Below, piece after piece: positions 8,505-17,484 of a stretch of 64,000 bases of DNA. The notes beneath the pieces were generated by a model, which was given only the letters and a program-made list of their open reading frames with translations, ran no database searches and was not told the origin of the DNA. The position numbers and the translations under genes are program-made. Position 1 is the first letter of the stretch, and every line of letters begins with the position of its first letter. The stretch comes from Bacillus aerolatus (GTDB lineage: Bacteria > Bacillota > Bacilli > Bacillales > Domibacillaceae): contig NZ_WEIO01000005.1 in NCBI RefSeq assembly GCF_009183655.1, positions 62,001 through 126,000 on the forward strand, written 5' to 3'.

Positions 8505-9296
8505 CTATAAAACGCTAAGTTTCTCGTCTCGCACATCGCTAATAAACATATGACCAGGGGCATGGGTAATCATCAATGAAGGTTTGCTTTGTAAGGCGAC
8601 TGCTTGAGGTGTCACGCCGCAAGCCCAAAATACAGGGATCTCCCCTTCCTTAATTGTCACTGCATCACCGAAATCAGGTTTGGAGATATCAGCTATGCCA
8701 ATTTGACTTGGATCACCGATATGAATAGGTGCTCCATGTACAGAAGGAAAGCGCGTGGTAATTTGAATGGCGCGAATCGCATCTTCATGCGTCATTGGAC
8801 GCATACTTACAACGGTCGGCCCTTCAAACACCCCTGCTTTTTCACATGAAATATTCGTTTTATACATTGGAACGTTACAGTTTTCCTCGATATGTCGAAT
8901 AGGTATACCACCTTCAATGAGCGGTGTTTCAAATGTAAAACTACAACCTAGTAGGAAGCCGACCATATCATCTTCCCAATACTCTGTAATGTCTGTTGTT
9001 TCTTCTGTGAAAACACCGTCTTTATAAATGCGATATTTAGGAATGTCCTTTCGAATATCCGCATCCCCGGCAATTTTACTCGGATGGAAAGAGCCGGGTT
9101 CCGTCACATCCAATAAAGGACATGGCTTCGGATTCCGTTGGCAAAACAGCAAGAAATCAAAGGCATATTCTTTCTTTAAAATAACTAAATTAGCTTGTGT
9201 AAATCCTTTTGACATACCAGCCGTTGGCCCCGTAATGTCTTGTTTACGGATAAGGTCCCTTATTTCATTTGGAGCCATGTTTTCATAGTTGGTCAT
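8505..9296 (-). CDS. ycsI: Putative hydro-lyase / D-glutamate cyclase-like protein, YcsI family (DUF1445)
   Basis: A protein of about 263 residues matching the YcsI/DUF1445 family, with the typical GMSKGFTQANLVILKKEYAFDFLLFCQRNP-like start region and the CGVTPQ and ITHAPGHMF motifs near the C-terminus. The ATG at 9296 is chosen because GGGAGGAG is 9 bases upstream; the TTG at 9302 is too close. It is third in the ycs-type set on this strand with the NRAMP-like transporter and pxpA, the same set as in Bacillus subtilis. Its biochemical role in 5-oxoproline metabolism is not firmly established; related mitochondrial D-glutamate cyclase makes 5-oxo-D-proline, which would fit the pathway. Confidence 0.88.
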   Translation of the reverse strand: MTNYENMAPNEIRDLIRKQDITGPTAGMSKGFTQANLVILKKEYAFDFLLFCQRNPKPCPLLDVTEPGSFHPSKIAGDADIRKDIPKYRIYKDGVFTEETTDITEYWEDDMVGFLLGCSFTFETPLIEGGIPIRHIEENCNVPMYKTNISCEKAGVFEGPTVVSMRPMTHEDAIRAIQITTRFPSVHGAPIHIGDPSQIGIADISKPDFGDAVTIKEGEIPVFWACGVTPQAVALQSKPSLMITHAPGHMFISDVRDEKLSVL

Positions 9297-9317
9297 GTAC
9301 AATCTCTCCTCCCGATA

Positions 9318-10538
9318 TTATTTAAATAACAATGGTATTTGTTCAATTAGTGTCACGATTCCCAAATACCCCATGACGACGACGACGAATCCGCCTGAAA
9401 TCGTTAACCATAGCGGGTGTTTATAATCGCCAACAATATTTTTCTTGTAAGCAGCTATTAACAGCGTTCCGAGCGCAATTGGTAAAATCAAGGCATTCAG
9501 AGCCCCCACTAATAATAAAACCTTAACAGGCCGTCCGACTAAAGAAAATGTTAAAGTTGAGACTAAAATAAATAAAATAATAATCCAATTATGATACTTT
9601 TCGATTGCTGGGCTGAACGAACGAATAAAGGAAACAGATGTATAAGCGGCACCTACGACAGACGTAATGGCAGCTGCCCACATAATGACACCGAACATTC
9701 GATAACCGATATCGCCTGCAGCGAGTTGGAACACGGAAGCTGGAGGGTTTTCTGGATCAATGGCGAGACCTTGAGACACAACGCCGAGTACAGCTAAAAA
9801 TAACGCGACACGCATGACACCTGTCACAACAATCCCTGTTACAGAACTTTTCGTCACTTCAGGTAATGATTCAACCCCTTTTATCCCCGCGTCTAACAAA
9901 CGATGCCCGCCAGCAAATGTAATGTATCCTCCTACCGTTCCACCAACGAGTGTGACGATAGCAAATATACTAATTTTTTCAGGAACGAACGTATTAGCAA
10001 TGGCTTCTCCAACAGGCGGCGATGTAGAAAATGCCACATACAACATTAAGATGATCATAACGAAACCGGCGATTTGAGCCGCTTTGTCCATTGCTTTACC
10101 AGCTTCTTTAAATACGAAAATAAAGACAGCAAATGCGGCACTAATAATCGCACCTGTAATAGGATCAATTCCAAGCATAGCATTTAATCCAAGCCCTGCT
10201 CCGGCGACATTTCCGATATTAAATGCCAGACCGCCTATGACGATAATAACTGCTAAAAACACACCTAGTCCGGGTAAGACCTTATTAGCAATCTCCTGGC
10301 CACGCAGCCCCGAAACGGCAATGATCCGCCAAACATTCATTTGCGCAAAAACATCTAAAATTAATGAAATTAAAATAACAAACGCAAAGCTTGCGGCCAA
10401 TTGTTGAGTAAAGACCGTCGTTTGCGTTAAAAACCCAGGGCCAATCGATGATGTCGCCATTAAAAAAGCGGCACCAAGCAAGACACTCCTACTTACTTTC
10501 TTTTTCACTTTACCTGTTCCATTTTTTTGTTCTGTCAT
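9318..10538 (-). CDS. ycsG: NRAMP-family transporter (YcsG-like)
   Basis: A 406-residue protein with 11 or so membrane segments. It has the NRAMP-type first helix (GPGFLTQTTVFTQ) but not the canonical DPGN metal-binding motif of MntH, a feature of the YcsG branch. Its place 15 bp after pxpA and before ycsI suggests transport of a pathway substrate such as 5-oxoproline or an amino acid rather than manganese, but this is an inference. The three genes probably form one operon reading left from the 11.3-11.6 kb promoter region. Confidence 0.85.
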   Translation of the reverse strand: MTEQKNGTGKVKKKVSRSVLLGAAFLMATSSIGPGFLTQTTVFTQQLAASFAFVILISLILDVFAQMNVWRIIAVSGLRGQEIANKVLPGLGVFLAVIIVIGGLAFNIGNVAGAGLGLNAMLGIDPITGAIISAAFAVFIFVFKEAGKAMDKAAQIAGFVMIILMLYVAFSTSPPVGEAIANTFVPEKISIFAIVTLVGGTVGGYITFAGGHRLLDAGIKGVESLPEVTKSSVTGIVVTGVMRVALFLAVLGVVSQGLAIDPENPPASVFQLAAGDIGYRMFGVIMWAAAITSVVGAAYTSVSFIRSFSPAIEKYHNWIIILFILVSTLTFSLVGRPVKVLLLVGALNALILPIALGTLLIAAYKKNIVGDYKHPLWLTISGGFVVVVMGYLGIVTLIEQIPLLFK

Positions 10539-10553
10539 AAAGGTGTCCCCATT

Positions 10554-11315
10554 CTATTCGATGATGGATGAAACAATAATCTTGTTATTTTCTAACGTTT
10601 CTTTAATATACTTCGCAAAATCAAGTGCATGTTCACCATCTCCGTGAATGCAAACCGTGTCTGCTTTTAAAGAAACTTCCGTATTTTGTTGAGAAGTGAC
10701 TTTTCCTTCTGTCACCATTTTCACTACTTGGGTCACTGATTGTTCTTCATCTATTATTAAAGCGTCAGACTGCAAACGAGAAGTTAACGTACCGTCCGAT
10801 TGATATGTACGATCAGCAAACACTTCGTGTGCCGTATGTAGGCCGATCTTTTCTCCTGCCTTCGTCAATTCACTTCCAGCAAGTCCGAATAATACTAAAG
10901 ATGGCGAAACGTCATAGACAGCTTGGGCAATAGCCTCAGCCAGTTTCGGATCTTTTGCTGACATATTGTACAAAGCCCCATGTGGTTTCACGTGTTGCAT
11001 CGTTTCATTACATGTGGATAAGAACCCTTGAAGAGCACCAATTTGATAAACGACCATATCGTATGCTTCCTGCGGGGTAATTTTCATTTCGCGGCGCCCG
11101 AATCCATTTAAATCCGGCAGGCCGGGATGGGCACCAATTTTCACGTTATTTTCAATGGCAAGCTTGACCGTTTCCCTCATCACACTTGGGTCACCTGCGT
11201 GAAAACCACACGCAATATTCGCTGATGTTACATATTTTAATATTTCTTTTTGTTCACTAAGTTTATACCGGCCGAAACTTTCCCCTAAATCACAATTCAA
11301 ATCTACTTTAAACAT
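10554..11315 (-). CDS. pxpA: 5-oxoprolinase (ATP-hydrolysing) subunit PxpA
   Basis: A 253-residue LamB/YcsF-family protein. The start [12 protein letters not shown], the [12 protein letters not shown] motif near residue 38, [15 protein letters not shown] near 63, KPHGALYN near 95 and CIHGDG near 220 are diagnostic. PxpA acts with PxpB and PxpC to open 5-oxo-L-proline to glutamate with ATP. The ATG at 11315 follows GGAGG by 8 bases; the in-frame TTG at 11330 overlaps that ribosome site and is rejected. It heads the leftward operon, divergent from pxpB. A cre site lies about 50 bp upstream. Confidence 0.95.
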   Translation of the reverse strand: MFKVDLNCDLGESFGRYKLSEQKEILKYVTSANIACGFHAGDPSVMRETVKLAIENNVKIGAHPGLPDLNGFGRREMKITPQEAYDMVVYQIGALQGFLSTCNETMQHVKPHGALYNMSAKDPKLAEAIAQAVYDVSPSLVLFGLAGSELTKAGEKIGLHTAHEVFADRTYQSDGTLTSRLQSDALIIDEEQSVTQVVKMVTEGKVTSQQNTEVSLKADTVCIHGDGEHALDFAKYIKETLENNKIIVSSIIE

Positions 11316-11366
11316 CCTTTTCCCCTCCAAATAGTTTGATTAAACTTCTATCCACCTTCGAGTAAA

Positions 11367-11380
11367 GGTAAGCGTTTACA
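11367..11380. promoter_or_regulatory. Probable CcpA cre site in the pxpA/pxpB intergenic region
   Basis: GGTAAGCGTTTACA matches the cre scheme TGNAANCGNWNNCA on the reverse strand (TGTAAACGCTTACC). Position between divergent catabolic operons fits carbon catabolite repression. The remaining 11316-11614 region is AT-rich promoter sequence; no other site is clear. Confidence 0.65.
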
Positions 11381-11614
11381 AGATAAAAGCACAACAAGTT
11401 CCGAATTAAGGAACAAAGGTTTTGAAATGCAAATTTATTTTATCATAAAAAAAAATGTCTGAATAGACACCATTATCGAATTTATTGAAAATACCGAAGT
11501 GAAATACTTTTGAGATTTCCACACTTGTTTTTTTATTTTTTGCTAATTATAATTTAAATAGTCCATTTTTAAGAACTTTAGTACCGAATTTTGAAACCGT
11601 TGGGGGTGTTGAAA

Positions 11615-12352
11615 TTGACTCATTGTTTCCCTGAAGCTATCATAAAACCTTTAGGTGATTCCGCACTGATTGTCCAGCTTGGCGAGGGAATAAGTCCGTC
11701 TATTCACCAAAAAGTTCAAGCGCTGTCCATGTTGTTGAATACTTATCCTTTTGATGGCTTTGTTGAGTCTGTACCGGCTTTTAACAATATTACCATCCAT
11801 TATGATCCCGTATTAGTGTTGAATCACCTTGCAAACAACCAGCCATCATTGACTTCTTTTCAAATAGTTTGCTCGAATGTAAATGAATTAATTCAACATA
11901 TTGATGACTCACAAAAACTTGAAGCAAGACTAGTTGAGATTCCCGTTTTATATGGCGGTGAATATGGCCCTGATTTAGATGATGTAGCTTCGTATCACAA
12001 CATATCACCAGAAGAAGTGATTCGAATACATACTCAGAGTGAATGTTTAGTTTATATGTTAGGGTTTGCTCCGGGCTTTCCATTTATGGGGGGAATGGAT
12101 GAAAGAATTGCAACGCCCCGCCGCGAAACTCCCCGGTTATCGATTACACCCGGATCAGTCGGAATAGCCGGCAAACAAACGGGTGTTTATCCATTAGAAA
12201 CACCCGGAGGCTGGCAGATTATTGGGCGTACGCCATTAGATTTATTTCGCCCGGATCTTTCACCGCCGACATTGCTGCAAGCTGGAGACAAAATCAAATT
12301 TGTCCAAATTTCTCCTGAAGAATATCACACGTATAAGGAGAAGAAGCGATGA
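11615..12352 (+). CDS. pxpB: 5-oxoprolinase subunit PxpB (KipI family)
   Basis: A protein of about 245 residues with the KipI/PxpB fold. PLGDSALIVQLG at the start, the YGGEYGPDLDDVA stretch and the conserved GFAPGFPFMGGMD-RIATPRR and SVGIAGKQTGVYPLETPGGWQIIGRTP motifs are all present. It is the partner of PxpC in the ATP-dependent opening of 5-oxoproline. The frame is open to a TTG at 11591, but GGGGGTG at 11602 best supports the TTG at 11615. The stop overlaps the pxpC ATG by 4 bases (ATGA), so the two subunits are translationally coupled. Confidence 0.93.
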   Translation: MTHCFPEAIIKPLGDSALIVQLGEGISPSIHQKVQALSMLLNTYPFDGFVESVPAFNNITIHYDPVLVLNHLANNQPSLTSFQIVCSNVNELIQHIDDSQKLEARLVEIPVLYGGEYGPDLDDVASYHNISPEEVIRIHTQSECLVYMLGFAPGFPFMGGMDERIATPRRETPRLSITPGSVGIAGKQTGVYPLETPGGWQIIGRTPLDLFRPDLSPPTLLQAGDKIKFVQISPEEYHTYKEKKR

Positions 12353-13344
12353 CTGTAAAAGTGCTTAATCAAGGTCTGCTCACAAGTATCCAAGACTTAG
12401 GGAGATACGGTTCTCAAAAATATGGTGTCATTGTTAGCGGAGCAATGGATAAATATTCGCTAAGAGTGGCAAATTTACTAGTAGGAAATAAAGAAAATGA
12501 AGGTGCTCTGGAAATTACATTATTAGGTACGTCCCTTCAATTTGAAAAGGATATGTTAATCGCGATAACAGGCGGTGATTTACTCGCTTCGATTGATGGC
12601 GAAAAAGCACCAACGTGGCGGCCTGTATTAGTGAGAAAAGGATCTGTGTTACAATTCAAATCTCCTTTAAAAGGATGCCGGGCCTATGTAGCTTTCGCTG
12701 GAGGGATCGCTGTTCCAGAAGTAATGGGAAGCAAAAGCACATACCTTCGTGCAGGAATAGGCGGATTTAAAGGCAGAGCTTTGCAAAAAGAGGATGTACT
12801 TGAATTCGGTGAAATGAATAGACTCAGCACTTCGTTGTTTCATCAATTAAATAAGAGAAATAACGATTTTACGTGGGCAGTCAATTATGATGCGCTCATC
12901 AATTTACAGCAAACTCAGACGATACGTGTCATAAGAGGCACGGAGTTTGATCGATTCGATGAAAAAAGTAAAAGAACCCTTTTTAATGAACCGTATACAT
13001 TAACAACTCAAGCAGATCGGATGGGTTACCGAATGGAAGGTCCTCCCCTCTCTTTAGCAACAGAATTTGAATTGCTATCTGAAGGTGTCACACATGGAAC
13101 GATTCAAGTACCGCCAAACGGACAGCCCATTATTCTCATGGCAGACCGTCAAACAACAGGCGGTTATCCGAAAATCGGTCAAGTGATTACTGCTGATTTG
13201 CCTAGCATAGGACAGTTACAACCGACTGCCAACATCCATTTCAAGGAAATTTCACATAAAGAAGCAGAGAGGGAATTATTAAAGAAAGAACAAATAATAA
13301 ATGAAATAAAAATAGGCGTCCGCTTTAAAGGACTTTACTTATGA
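12349..13344 (+). CDS. pxpC: 5-oxoprolinase subunit PxpC (KipA / biotin-dependent carboxylase-like)
   Basis: A 331-residue protein. Motifs of the family are visible: QDLGRYGSQKYGVIVSGAMD near residue 16, the GGD stretch near 77, AYVAFAGGI-VPEVMGSKSTYLRAGIGGFKGRAL near 105-140 and the C-terminal GAT-like segment ILMADRQTTGGYPKIG near 265. The fold is shared with urea amidolyase domains. It starts inside the pxpB stop and ends 14 bp before accB, so the operon is pxpB-pxpC-accB-accC. Confidence 0.93.
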   Translation: MTVKVLNQGLLTSIQDLGRYGSQKYGVIVSGAMDKYSLRVANLLVGNKENEGALEITLLGTSLQFEKDMLIAITGGDLLASIDGEKAPTWRPVLVRKGSVLQFKSPLKGCRAYVAFAGGIAVPEVMGSKSTYLRAGIGGFKGRALQKEDVLEFGEMNRLSTSLFHQLNKRNNDFTWAVNYDALINLQQTQTIRVIRGTEFDRFDEKSKRTLFNEPYTLTTQADRMGYRMEGPPLSLATEFELLSEGVTHGTIQVPPNGQPIILMADRQTTGGYPKIGQVITADLPSIGQLQPTANIHFKEISHKEAERELLKKEQIINEIKIGVRFKGLYL

Positions 13345-13358
13345 GAGGGAATGACATC

Positions 13359-13823
13359 ATGAAAGTAAATGAGTTCAAAGAATTAATCGACTATATTGAG
13401 CAGTCTTCTATCGATGTACTTAAATTAGAAAATAAAGAGTTAAAACTATATTTTCAAAAGCACAATGCGGCGAACGTGACAATAGATTTGGCAGAACAAG
13501 CAGCTCCAGCCGCACAAATGGCGCCAAAAGATGAAACGATAGTGGAACTAGAACAGCCTGCCTCAAATGAAGATAACAGTTTTCATCAAATCGAGTCTCC
13601 TATGGTTGGAACTTTTTATTCACGTTCGAATCCAGACGCAGAACCTTTTGTTCAAGTAGGATCAATGATTGAAAAGAACCAGCCCGTTTGTGTGTTAGAG
13701 GCTATGAAGTTATTTAATGAAGTGGCATCAGATGTTGACGGAGAAATAATAGAAATATTAGCTGAAGATGGACAAATCATTGAATTTGGACAGCCGTTAT
13801 TTGTTGTAAAGGTGAGTGACTGA
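13359..13823 (+). CDS. accB: Biotin carboxyl carrier protein (AccB-like) of the pxp operon
   Basis: A 154-residue acetyl-CoA carboxylase BCCP-type protein with an N-terminal helix ([32 protein letters not shown]-like), a proline/alanine linker and a biotinyl domain with the EAMKLFNEV biotinylation site near residue 120. The ATG at 13359 follows GAGAGGGA; the upstream in-frame ATG lies within the pxpC stop. This is probably a second, operon-specific copy rather than the housekeeping accB, which normally sits elsewhere in Bacillaceae. Confidence 0.92.
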   Translation: MKVNEFKELIDYIEQSSIDVLKLENKELKLYFQKHNAANVTIDLAEQAAPAAQMAPKDETIVELEQPASNEDNSFHQIESPMVGTFYSRSNPDAEPFVQVGSMIEKNQPVCVLEAMKLFNEVASDVDGEIIEILAEDGQIIEFGQPLFVVKVSD

Positions 13824-13824
13824 C

Positions 13825-15183
13825 ATGCTAAAGAAAGTATTGATTGCCAATCGCGGCGAAATAGCTGTTCGCATTATTAGGGCATGTAAAGAAATGAATA
13901 TTCAAACGGTTGCTGTCTATTCTGAGGCAGATAAAGAGGCGCTCCACGTAAAATTAGCAGATGAAGCTTATTGTATAGGCAAAGCCCCGTCAAAAGAAAG
14001 CTATCTTAACATCGTTAATATTATAAGCACTGCAACGATCACTGGAGTCGATGGAATACATCCTGGTTACGGATTTCTAGCAGAAAATGCTGATTTCGCT
14101 GAATTATGCCGTGACTGCCACATTGCCTTTATCGGTCCTTCTCCAGAATCTATTCGAAAAATGGGCATCAAAGACGTGGCTAGGGATACGATGAAAGAAG
14201 CTGGCGTTCCTATCGTACCTGGTTCAGACGGAATCATAAACGATTATGAAGAAGGCTTAGAGGTTGCGAAAAAAATAGGTTTTCCAGTGATCATTAAAGC
14301 AACAGCAGGCGGCGGCGGAAAAGGAATACGTGTTGCCTACGACCAAGAAGAATTAAAAAAAGGAATCGAAGTCACACAACAAGAAGCAGAAACTGCCTTT
14401 GGAAATCCAGGCGTTTATTTGGAAAAATTCATCCAAGACTTCCGCCATGTAGAAATTCAAATTATGGCGGATTCACATGGAAACGTCATCCATTTAGGCG
14501 AACGTGATTGTACGATTCAACGAAGAATGCAAAAACTCATAGAAGAAACACCATCACCGGCTCTTTCAGCCGAAACTCGAGAAAAAATGGGAAATGCGGC
14601 TGTTCAAGCAGCAAAAGCTGTTGATTATGTAGGCGCTGGTACAGTTGAGTTTATATATGATCACAAAGAAGACAATTTCTATTTCATGGAGATGAATACC
14701 CGCATTCAAGTAGAACATCCGATCACAGAGATGGTCACCGGAGTCGACTTGATTAAAGAACAAATTCGAGCAGCTTCCGGCTATCCATTACAATGGAAAC
14801 AAGAAGATATCACCATGACTGGGTGGTCAATTGAATGTAGAATTAATGCTGAAAATCCAACCAAAAACTTCATGCCTTCACCAGGAGAAGTAAAAAAATA
14901 TATTTTGCCTGGCGGTTTTGGGGTTCGAGTTGATTCTGCTGTCTATGGCGGATACAACATACCGCCGTTTTACGATTCAATGGTAGCAAAATTAATCGTA
15001 CACGCCAGTACAAGAGAAGAAGCCATTAAGAAAATGATCCGTGCTTTAGATGAATTTATTGTAGAAGGCGTTTCCACAACGATTCCATTCCATAAAGCAC
15101 TTTTGCAACATGAAGTGTTTTTAAGCGGAAACTTTAACACGAATTTTCTCGACACATATAGTTTAGATATAAAAGAAAACTAA
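13825..15183 (+). CDS. accC: Biotin carboxylase (AccC-like) of the pxp operon
   Basis: A 452-residue ATP-grasp biotin carboxylase. [15 protein letters not shown] at the N-terminus, the [11 protein letters not shown] loop near 160, [19 protein letters not shown] near 230 and [18 protein letters not shown] near 285 include the catalytic residues. The start is the ATG one base after the accB stop, with AAAGGTGAG upstream. Grouping with PxpB/PxpC is seen in other bacteria but the role is unclear: there is no carboxyltransferase gene here, so either the carboxylase supports an unrecognised step or pairs with PxpB/C. Confidence 0.93.
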   Translation: MLKKVLIANRGEIAVRIIRACKEMNIQTVAVYSEADKEALHVKLADEAYCIGKAPSKESYLNIVNIISTATITGVDGIHPGYGFLAENADFAELCRDCHIAFIGPSPESIRKMGIKDVARDTMKEAGVPIVPGSDGIINDYEEGLEVAKKIGFPVIIKATAGGGGKGIRVAYDQEELKKGIEVTQQEAETAFGNPGVYLEKFIQDFRHVEIQIMADSHGNVIHLGERDCTIQRRMQKLIEETPSPALSAETREKMGNAAVQAAKAVDYVGAGTVEFIYDHKEDNFYFMEMNTRIQVEHPITEMVTGVDLIKEQIRAASGYPLQWKQEDITMTGWSIECRINAENPTKNFMPSPGEVKKYILPGGFGVRVDSAVYGGYNIPPFYDSMVAKLIVHASTREEAIKKMIRALDEFIVEGVSTTIPFHKALLQHEVFLSGNFNTNFLDTYSLDIKEN

Positions 15184-15187
15184 ACCG

Positions 15188-15238
15188 AAAACATCCTCTA
15201 TTTATTCCTGAAAAACAGGTGAATAGAGGATGTTTTTT
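15188..15238. terminator. Bidirectional terminator between accC and kipR
   Basis: AAACATCCTCTATT and its complement form a 14-bp stem with an internal smaller hairpin, A-run on the left and T-run on the right. It overlaps the end of kipR and serves both convergent transcripts. Confidence 0.88.
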
Positions 15239-15995
15239 ATGCTTTGATATAGCCTAACCGTTCGGAAATTTGCTCCGCTGCCCGCTTGGCTTTTTCTACG
15301 AAAACAGGGATATTTTCATTTTGATAATTCGCTTCAATCCCAGCAATACTAATCCCGGCAACAACATCACCTTTATGATCAAAGATAGGAGCAGCGATGG
15401 CCGATGTATGATTCTCTAACTCAGAATGACTAATCGTGTACCCATCTTTTTGAGCTTGTTTAATCGCTTTAGATAAACTTTCCTTATTAGTGATCGTCCC
15501 CATCGCAAAAGGCTTTAGTTCAATCGATTCAATATATTCATCAACTTCCGAGCTCGGTAAAAAAGATAAAATCACTCGGGAACAGGCCCCCGCATACAAG
15601 GGACTTCTTCTGCCGATTGCCGTATATAAGCGAACTTTTTGGTTCGTATCGATTTTTTCAATATACATGGCCTCATTGCCTTGTTTAACAATTAAATTCA
15701 CAGCTTCCCCCACATCATTATGCAGCTCTTGCATAATGGGGAAGGCAATTTGCCGAATATCAAGCCTGGAAGAAACTAGTTGACCGAAATGAAGAAACAT
15801 TAGACCCAGTCGATATTTTGAATCTGCGCCCTTCTCTAAAAAACCCATCTCCTCTAAAGACATTAACATACGATAGACAGATGTTTTCGGAATGCCAGAT
15901 AAATCAATAATTTCTTGAAATGTTAATTGGGCATGGTCTATAAATAAATTTAAAATATCCATTGAACGGACAACCGTCTTATTTTTCCGGTACAT
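15237..15995 (-). CDS. kipR: IclR-family regulator (KipR-like)
   Basis: A 252-residue IclR protein: N-terminal winged helix (LTFQEIIDLSGIPKTSVYRMLMSLEEMGFLEKG, residues about 18-52), then the effector domain with YTAIGRRSPLYAGACSRVIL and ISIAGIEANY signatures. It lies convergent to the pxp operon, the same association as kipR in Bacillus subtilis, so it most likely represses the pxp genes. Start ATG with AAAGGAGAG 8 bases upstream. Confidence 0.9.
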   Translation of the reverse strand: MYRKNKTVVRSMDILNLFIDHAQLTFQEIIDLSGIPKTSVYRMLMSLEEMGFLEKGADSKYRLGLMFLHFGQLVSSRLDIRQIAFPIMQELHNDVGEAVNLIVKQGNEAMYIEKIDTNQKVRLYTAIGRRSPLYAGACSRVILSFLPSSEVDEYIESIELKPFAMGTITNKESLSKAIKQAQKDGYTISHSELENHTSAIAAPIFDHKGDVVAGISIAGIEANYQNENIPVFVEKAKRAAEQISERLGYIKA

Positions 15996-16254
15996 GACTT
16001 GTCTCTCCTTTATGTAGACATGTTACTTTACATATTTGATCATTTAAATTTGGGCCACTACCAAACTATCTACATAGAAAGCAGGAAAAAGGAGGATCCA
16101 TATGGCTTAATACTATCATATCAAATTTTCGAAAGGCGTAGAAGGCAATCACAAAGACAGAGTAAATATTTTTTGATGCTTCAAGAAAAGCCGTTAAAGC
16201 GATAGTTTATCTTCTAGTATTGAGTAGTCGTTCGTAGAGAATGTTCTTAACGGA

Positions 16255-16441
16255 CCTACTGCATTGTGCACAGATCATTGGCATTTATGCACGACTGTGC
16301 TGGCTTTCTGCACGGGAATCGTTGAATTGTGCACGGAAAACAGACTTGTGCGCCGGCCGCCGGGCTTTGTGCACGGGCTGTCCAGTTTTCTGCACGCCCA
16401 CGTCCAATTTATGCGCGAGAACAGCCGGAATATGCGCATGA
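16255..16441. repeat. Degenerate 21-bp tandem repeat array, locus 2 (inverted relative to loci 1 and 3)
   Basis: About nine units start with TGCAC or TGCGC every 19-22 bp. Reverse complemented, the units match locus 1 (GYGCAYAAA start), and the outermost unit plus its flank (TGTCTCAAAAGCTT next to GCGCATATTC) matches locus 1 almost exactly. The array abuts the stop of the gene at 16444. The rest of 15996-16254 contains only short frames without ribosome sites; I see no gene there. Confidence 0.7.
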
Positions 16442-16443
16442 AA

Positions 16444-17298
16444 TTAAGAAGCTTTTGAGACAATCTCCTTGTCATTTTCGACAGTATTTTGATGATATCC
16501 AGCACACTCACTCCCCACTCCCTCAAGCCATTCAAAATGCTGTTCATCAAGAAGACGGTTGACGATTCCCCAATAATAGCCAAACACCCGGTTTATCCGC
16601 TTGCCGCTTTTAATTTTTTTGAAAAGAATTCGCAATGCTTCGAGACCGATTTCTTCCCGGTCGTCAGCAGTGTAGTGAAAATAATACTTTGTCGATAACA
16701 GCACAATACGAAAGCTTTCTTTGATTATAAAAGGATCACTCCATAGCCCCTTTGCATAAGCGGCAAACTTTTCAGGTACATGTGCTAATATCGATTGATC
16801 ACTACGTGTTTTTAAAGGTTGGTTAGTTTTTAAAAGATTACTAGTTTTATGGGGTGTCAATCGTTCAACAACTTTTTCCTTTCGCCACACGGTTTGCGCT
16901 TGTTCGTCCACCGTTTGGGGGATGTCATTTCTTTCTTTTTCCCGATCCATCCAACGATTAAATACCCAGAGATTACTCGACTGGGATTGGTCTTTTCTTT
17001 CCGTGGCATGCACGGATAAAAGGCCAAACTTCACCGCTTTTCGCTTCATGCGATGGAAGGTTGATTCTGAAACTGGTCCCCACTTCCCCGCTGCTGCTTT
17101 TAAAAGCGTGGATATAGAAGCGTTGCTCACACCAGCCACCTTCGCGCAAAAACGCAGCAACACCTTCAAACAAATGATTTCTCCTTTTGTAAAATCAGCT
17201 TTATGCTCAAATAAAAAAGCTTCCATATGATGATTGAATTCTTGCAAAGACTGAAACTGGCTAAACCGTTGAAAATTTCTGATCTCTCCTGCACGCAC
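16444..17298 (-). CDS. Winged-helix DNA-binding protein of unknown function
   Basis: A 284-residue protein I cannot place in a characterised family. Residues about 35-100 look like a helix-turn-helix with a KGEIICLKVLLRFCAKVAGVSNASISTLLKAA segment, reminiscent of replication-initiator or phage-type wHTH proteins. The middle is basic and polar; the C-terminal part (about 170-270) is helical. GTG start with GGGGG 8 bases upstream. It stands alone between kipR and the VWA lipoprotein, and the tandem-repeat array follows its stop directly. Function unknown; a chromosomal DNA-binding role is the safest reading. Confidence 0.7.
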   Translation of the reverse strand: MRAGEIRNFQRFSQFQSLQEFNHHMEAFLFEHKADFTKGEIICLKVLLRFCAKVAGVSNASISTLLKAAAGKWGPVSESTFHRMKRKAVKFGLLSVHATERKDQSQSSNLWVFNRWMDREKERNDIPQTVDEQAQTVWRKEKVVERLTPHKTSNLLKTNQPLKTRSDQSILAHVPEKFAAYAKGLWSDPFIIKESFRIVLLSTKYYFHYTADDREEIGLEALRILFKKIKSGKRINRVFGYYWGIVNRLLDEQHFEWLEGVGSECAGYHQNTVENDKEIVSKAS

Positions 17299-17484
17299 TC
17301 GTCATGCCCCCATTTTTTCTATGTAGTCACTTCTTATATAAAAAAAGTGGAGAAAAAAGGACACCTTATGTGGAAAAAATATTGATCTGTTCAAAATATT
17401 TCCAATCATTTCTTTTTTCATATAGTTTCAGCCACTGCAGTTTGTAATAATGTAGATTAGAATAATTTTTTAGGAGGATCATAG

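Noticed and set aside
9318-10538. Manganese transporter MntH
   Set aside because: The NRAMP fold is present, but the DPGN metal motif is replaced and the gene lies in a 5-oxoproline cluster, so metal transport is unlikely.
16241-16583. Open frames of 60-100 codons on both strands over the tandem repeat
   Set aside because: They exist because the repeat period is a multiple of three; no ribosome site, and several frames overlap the real gene at 16444.
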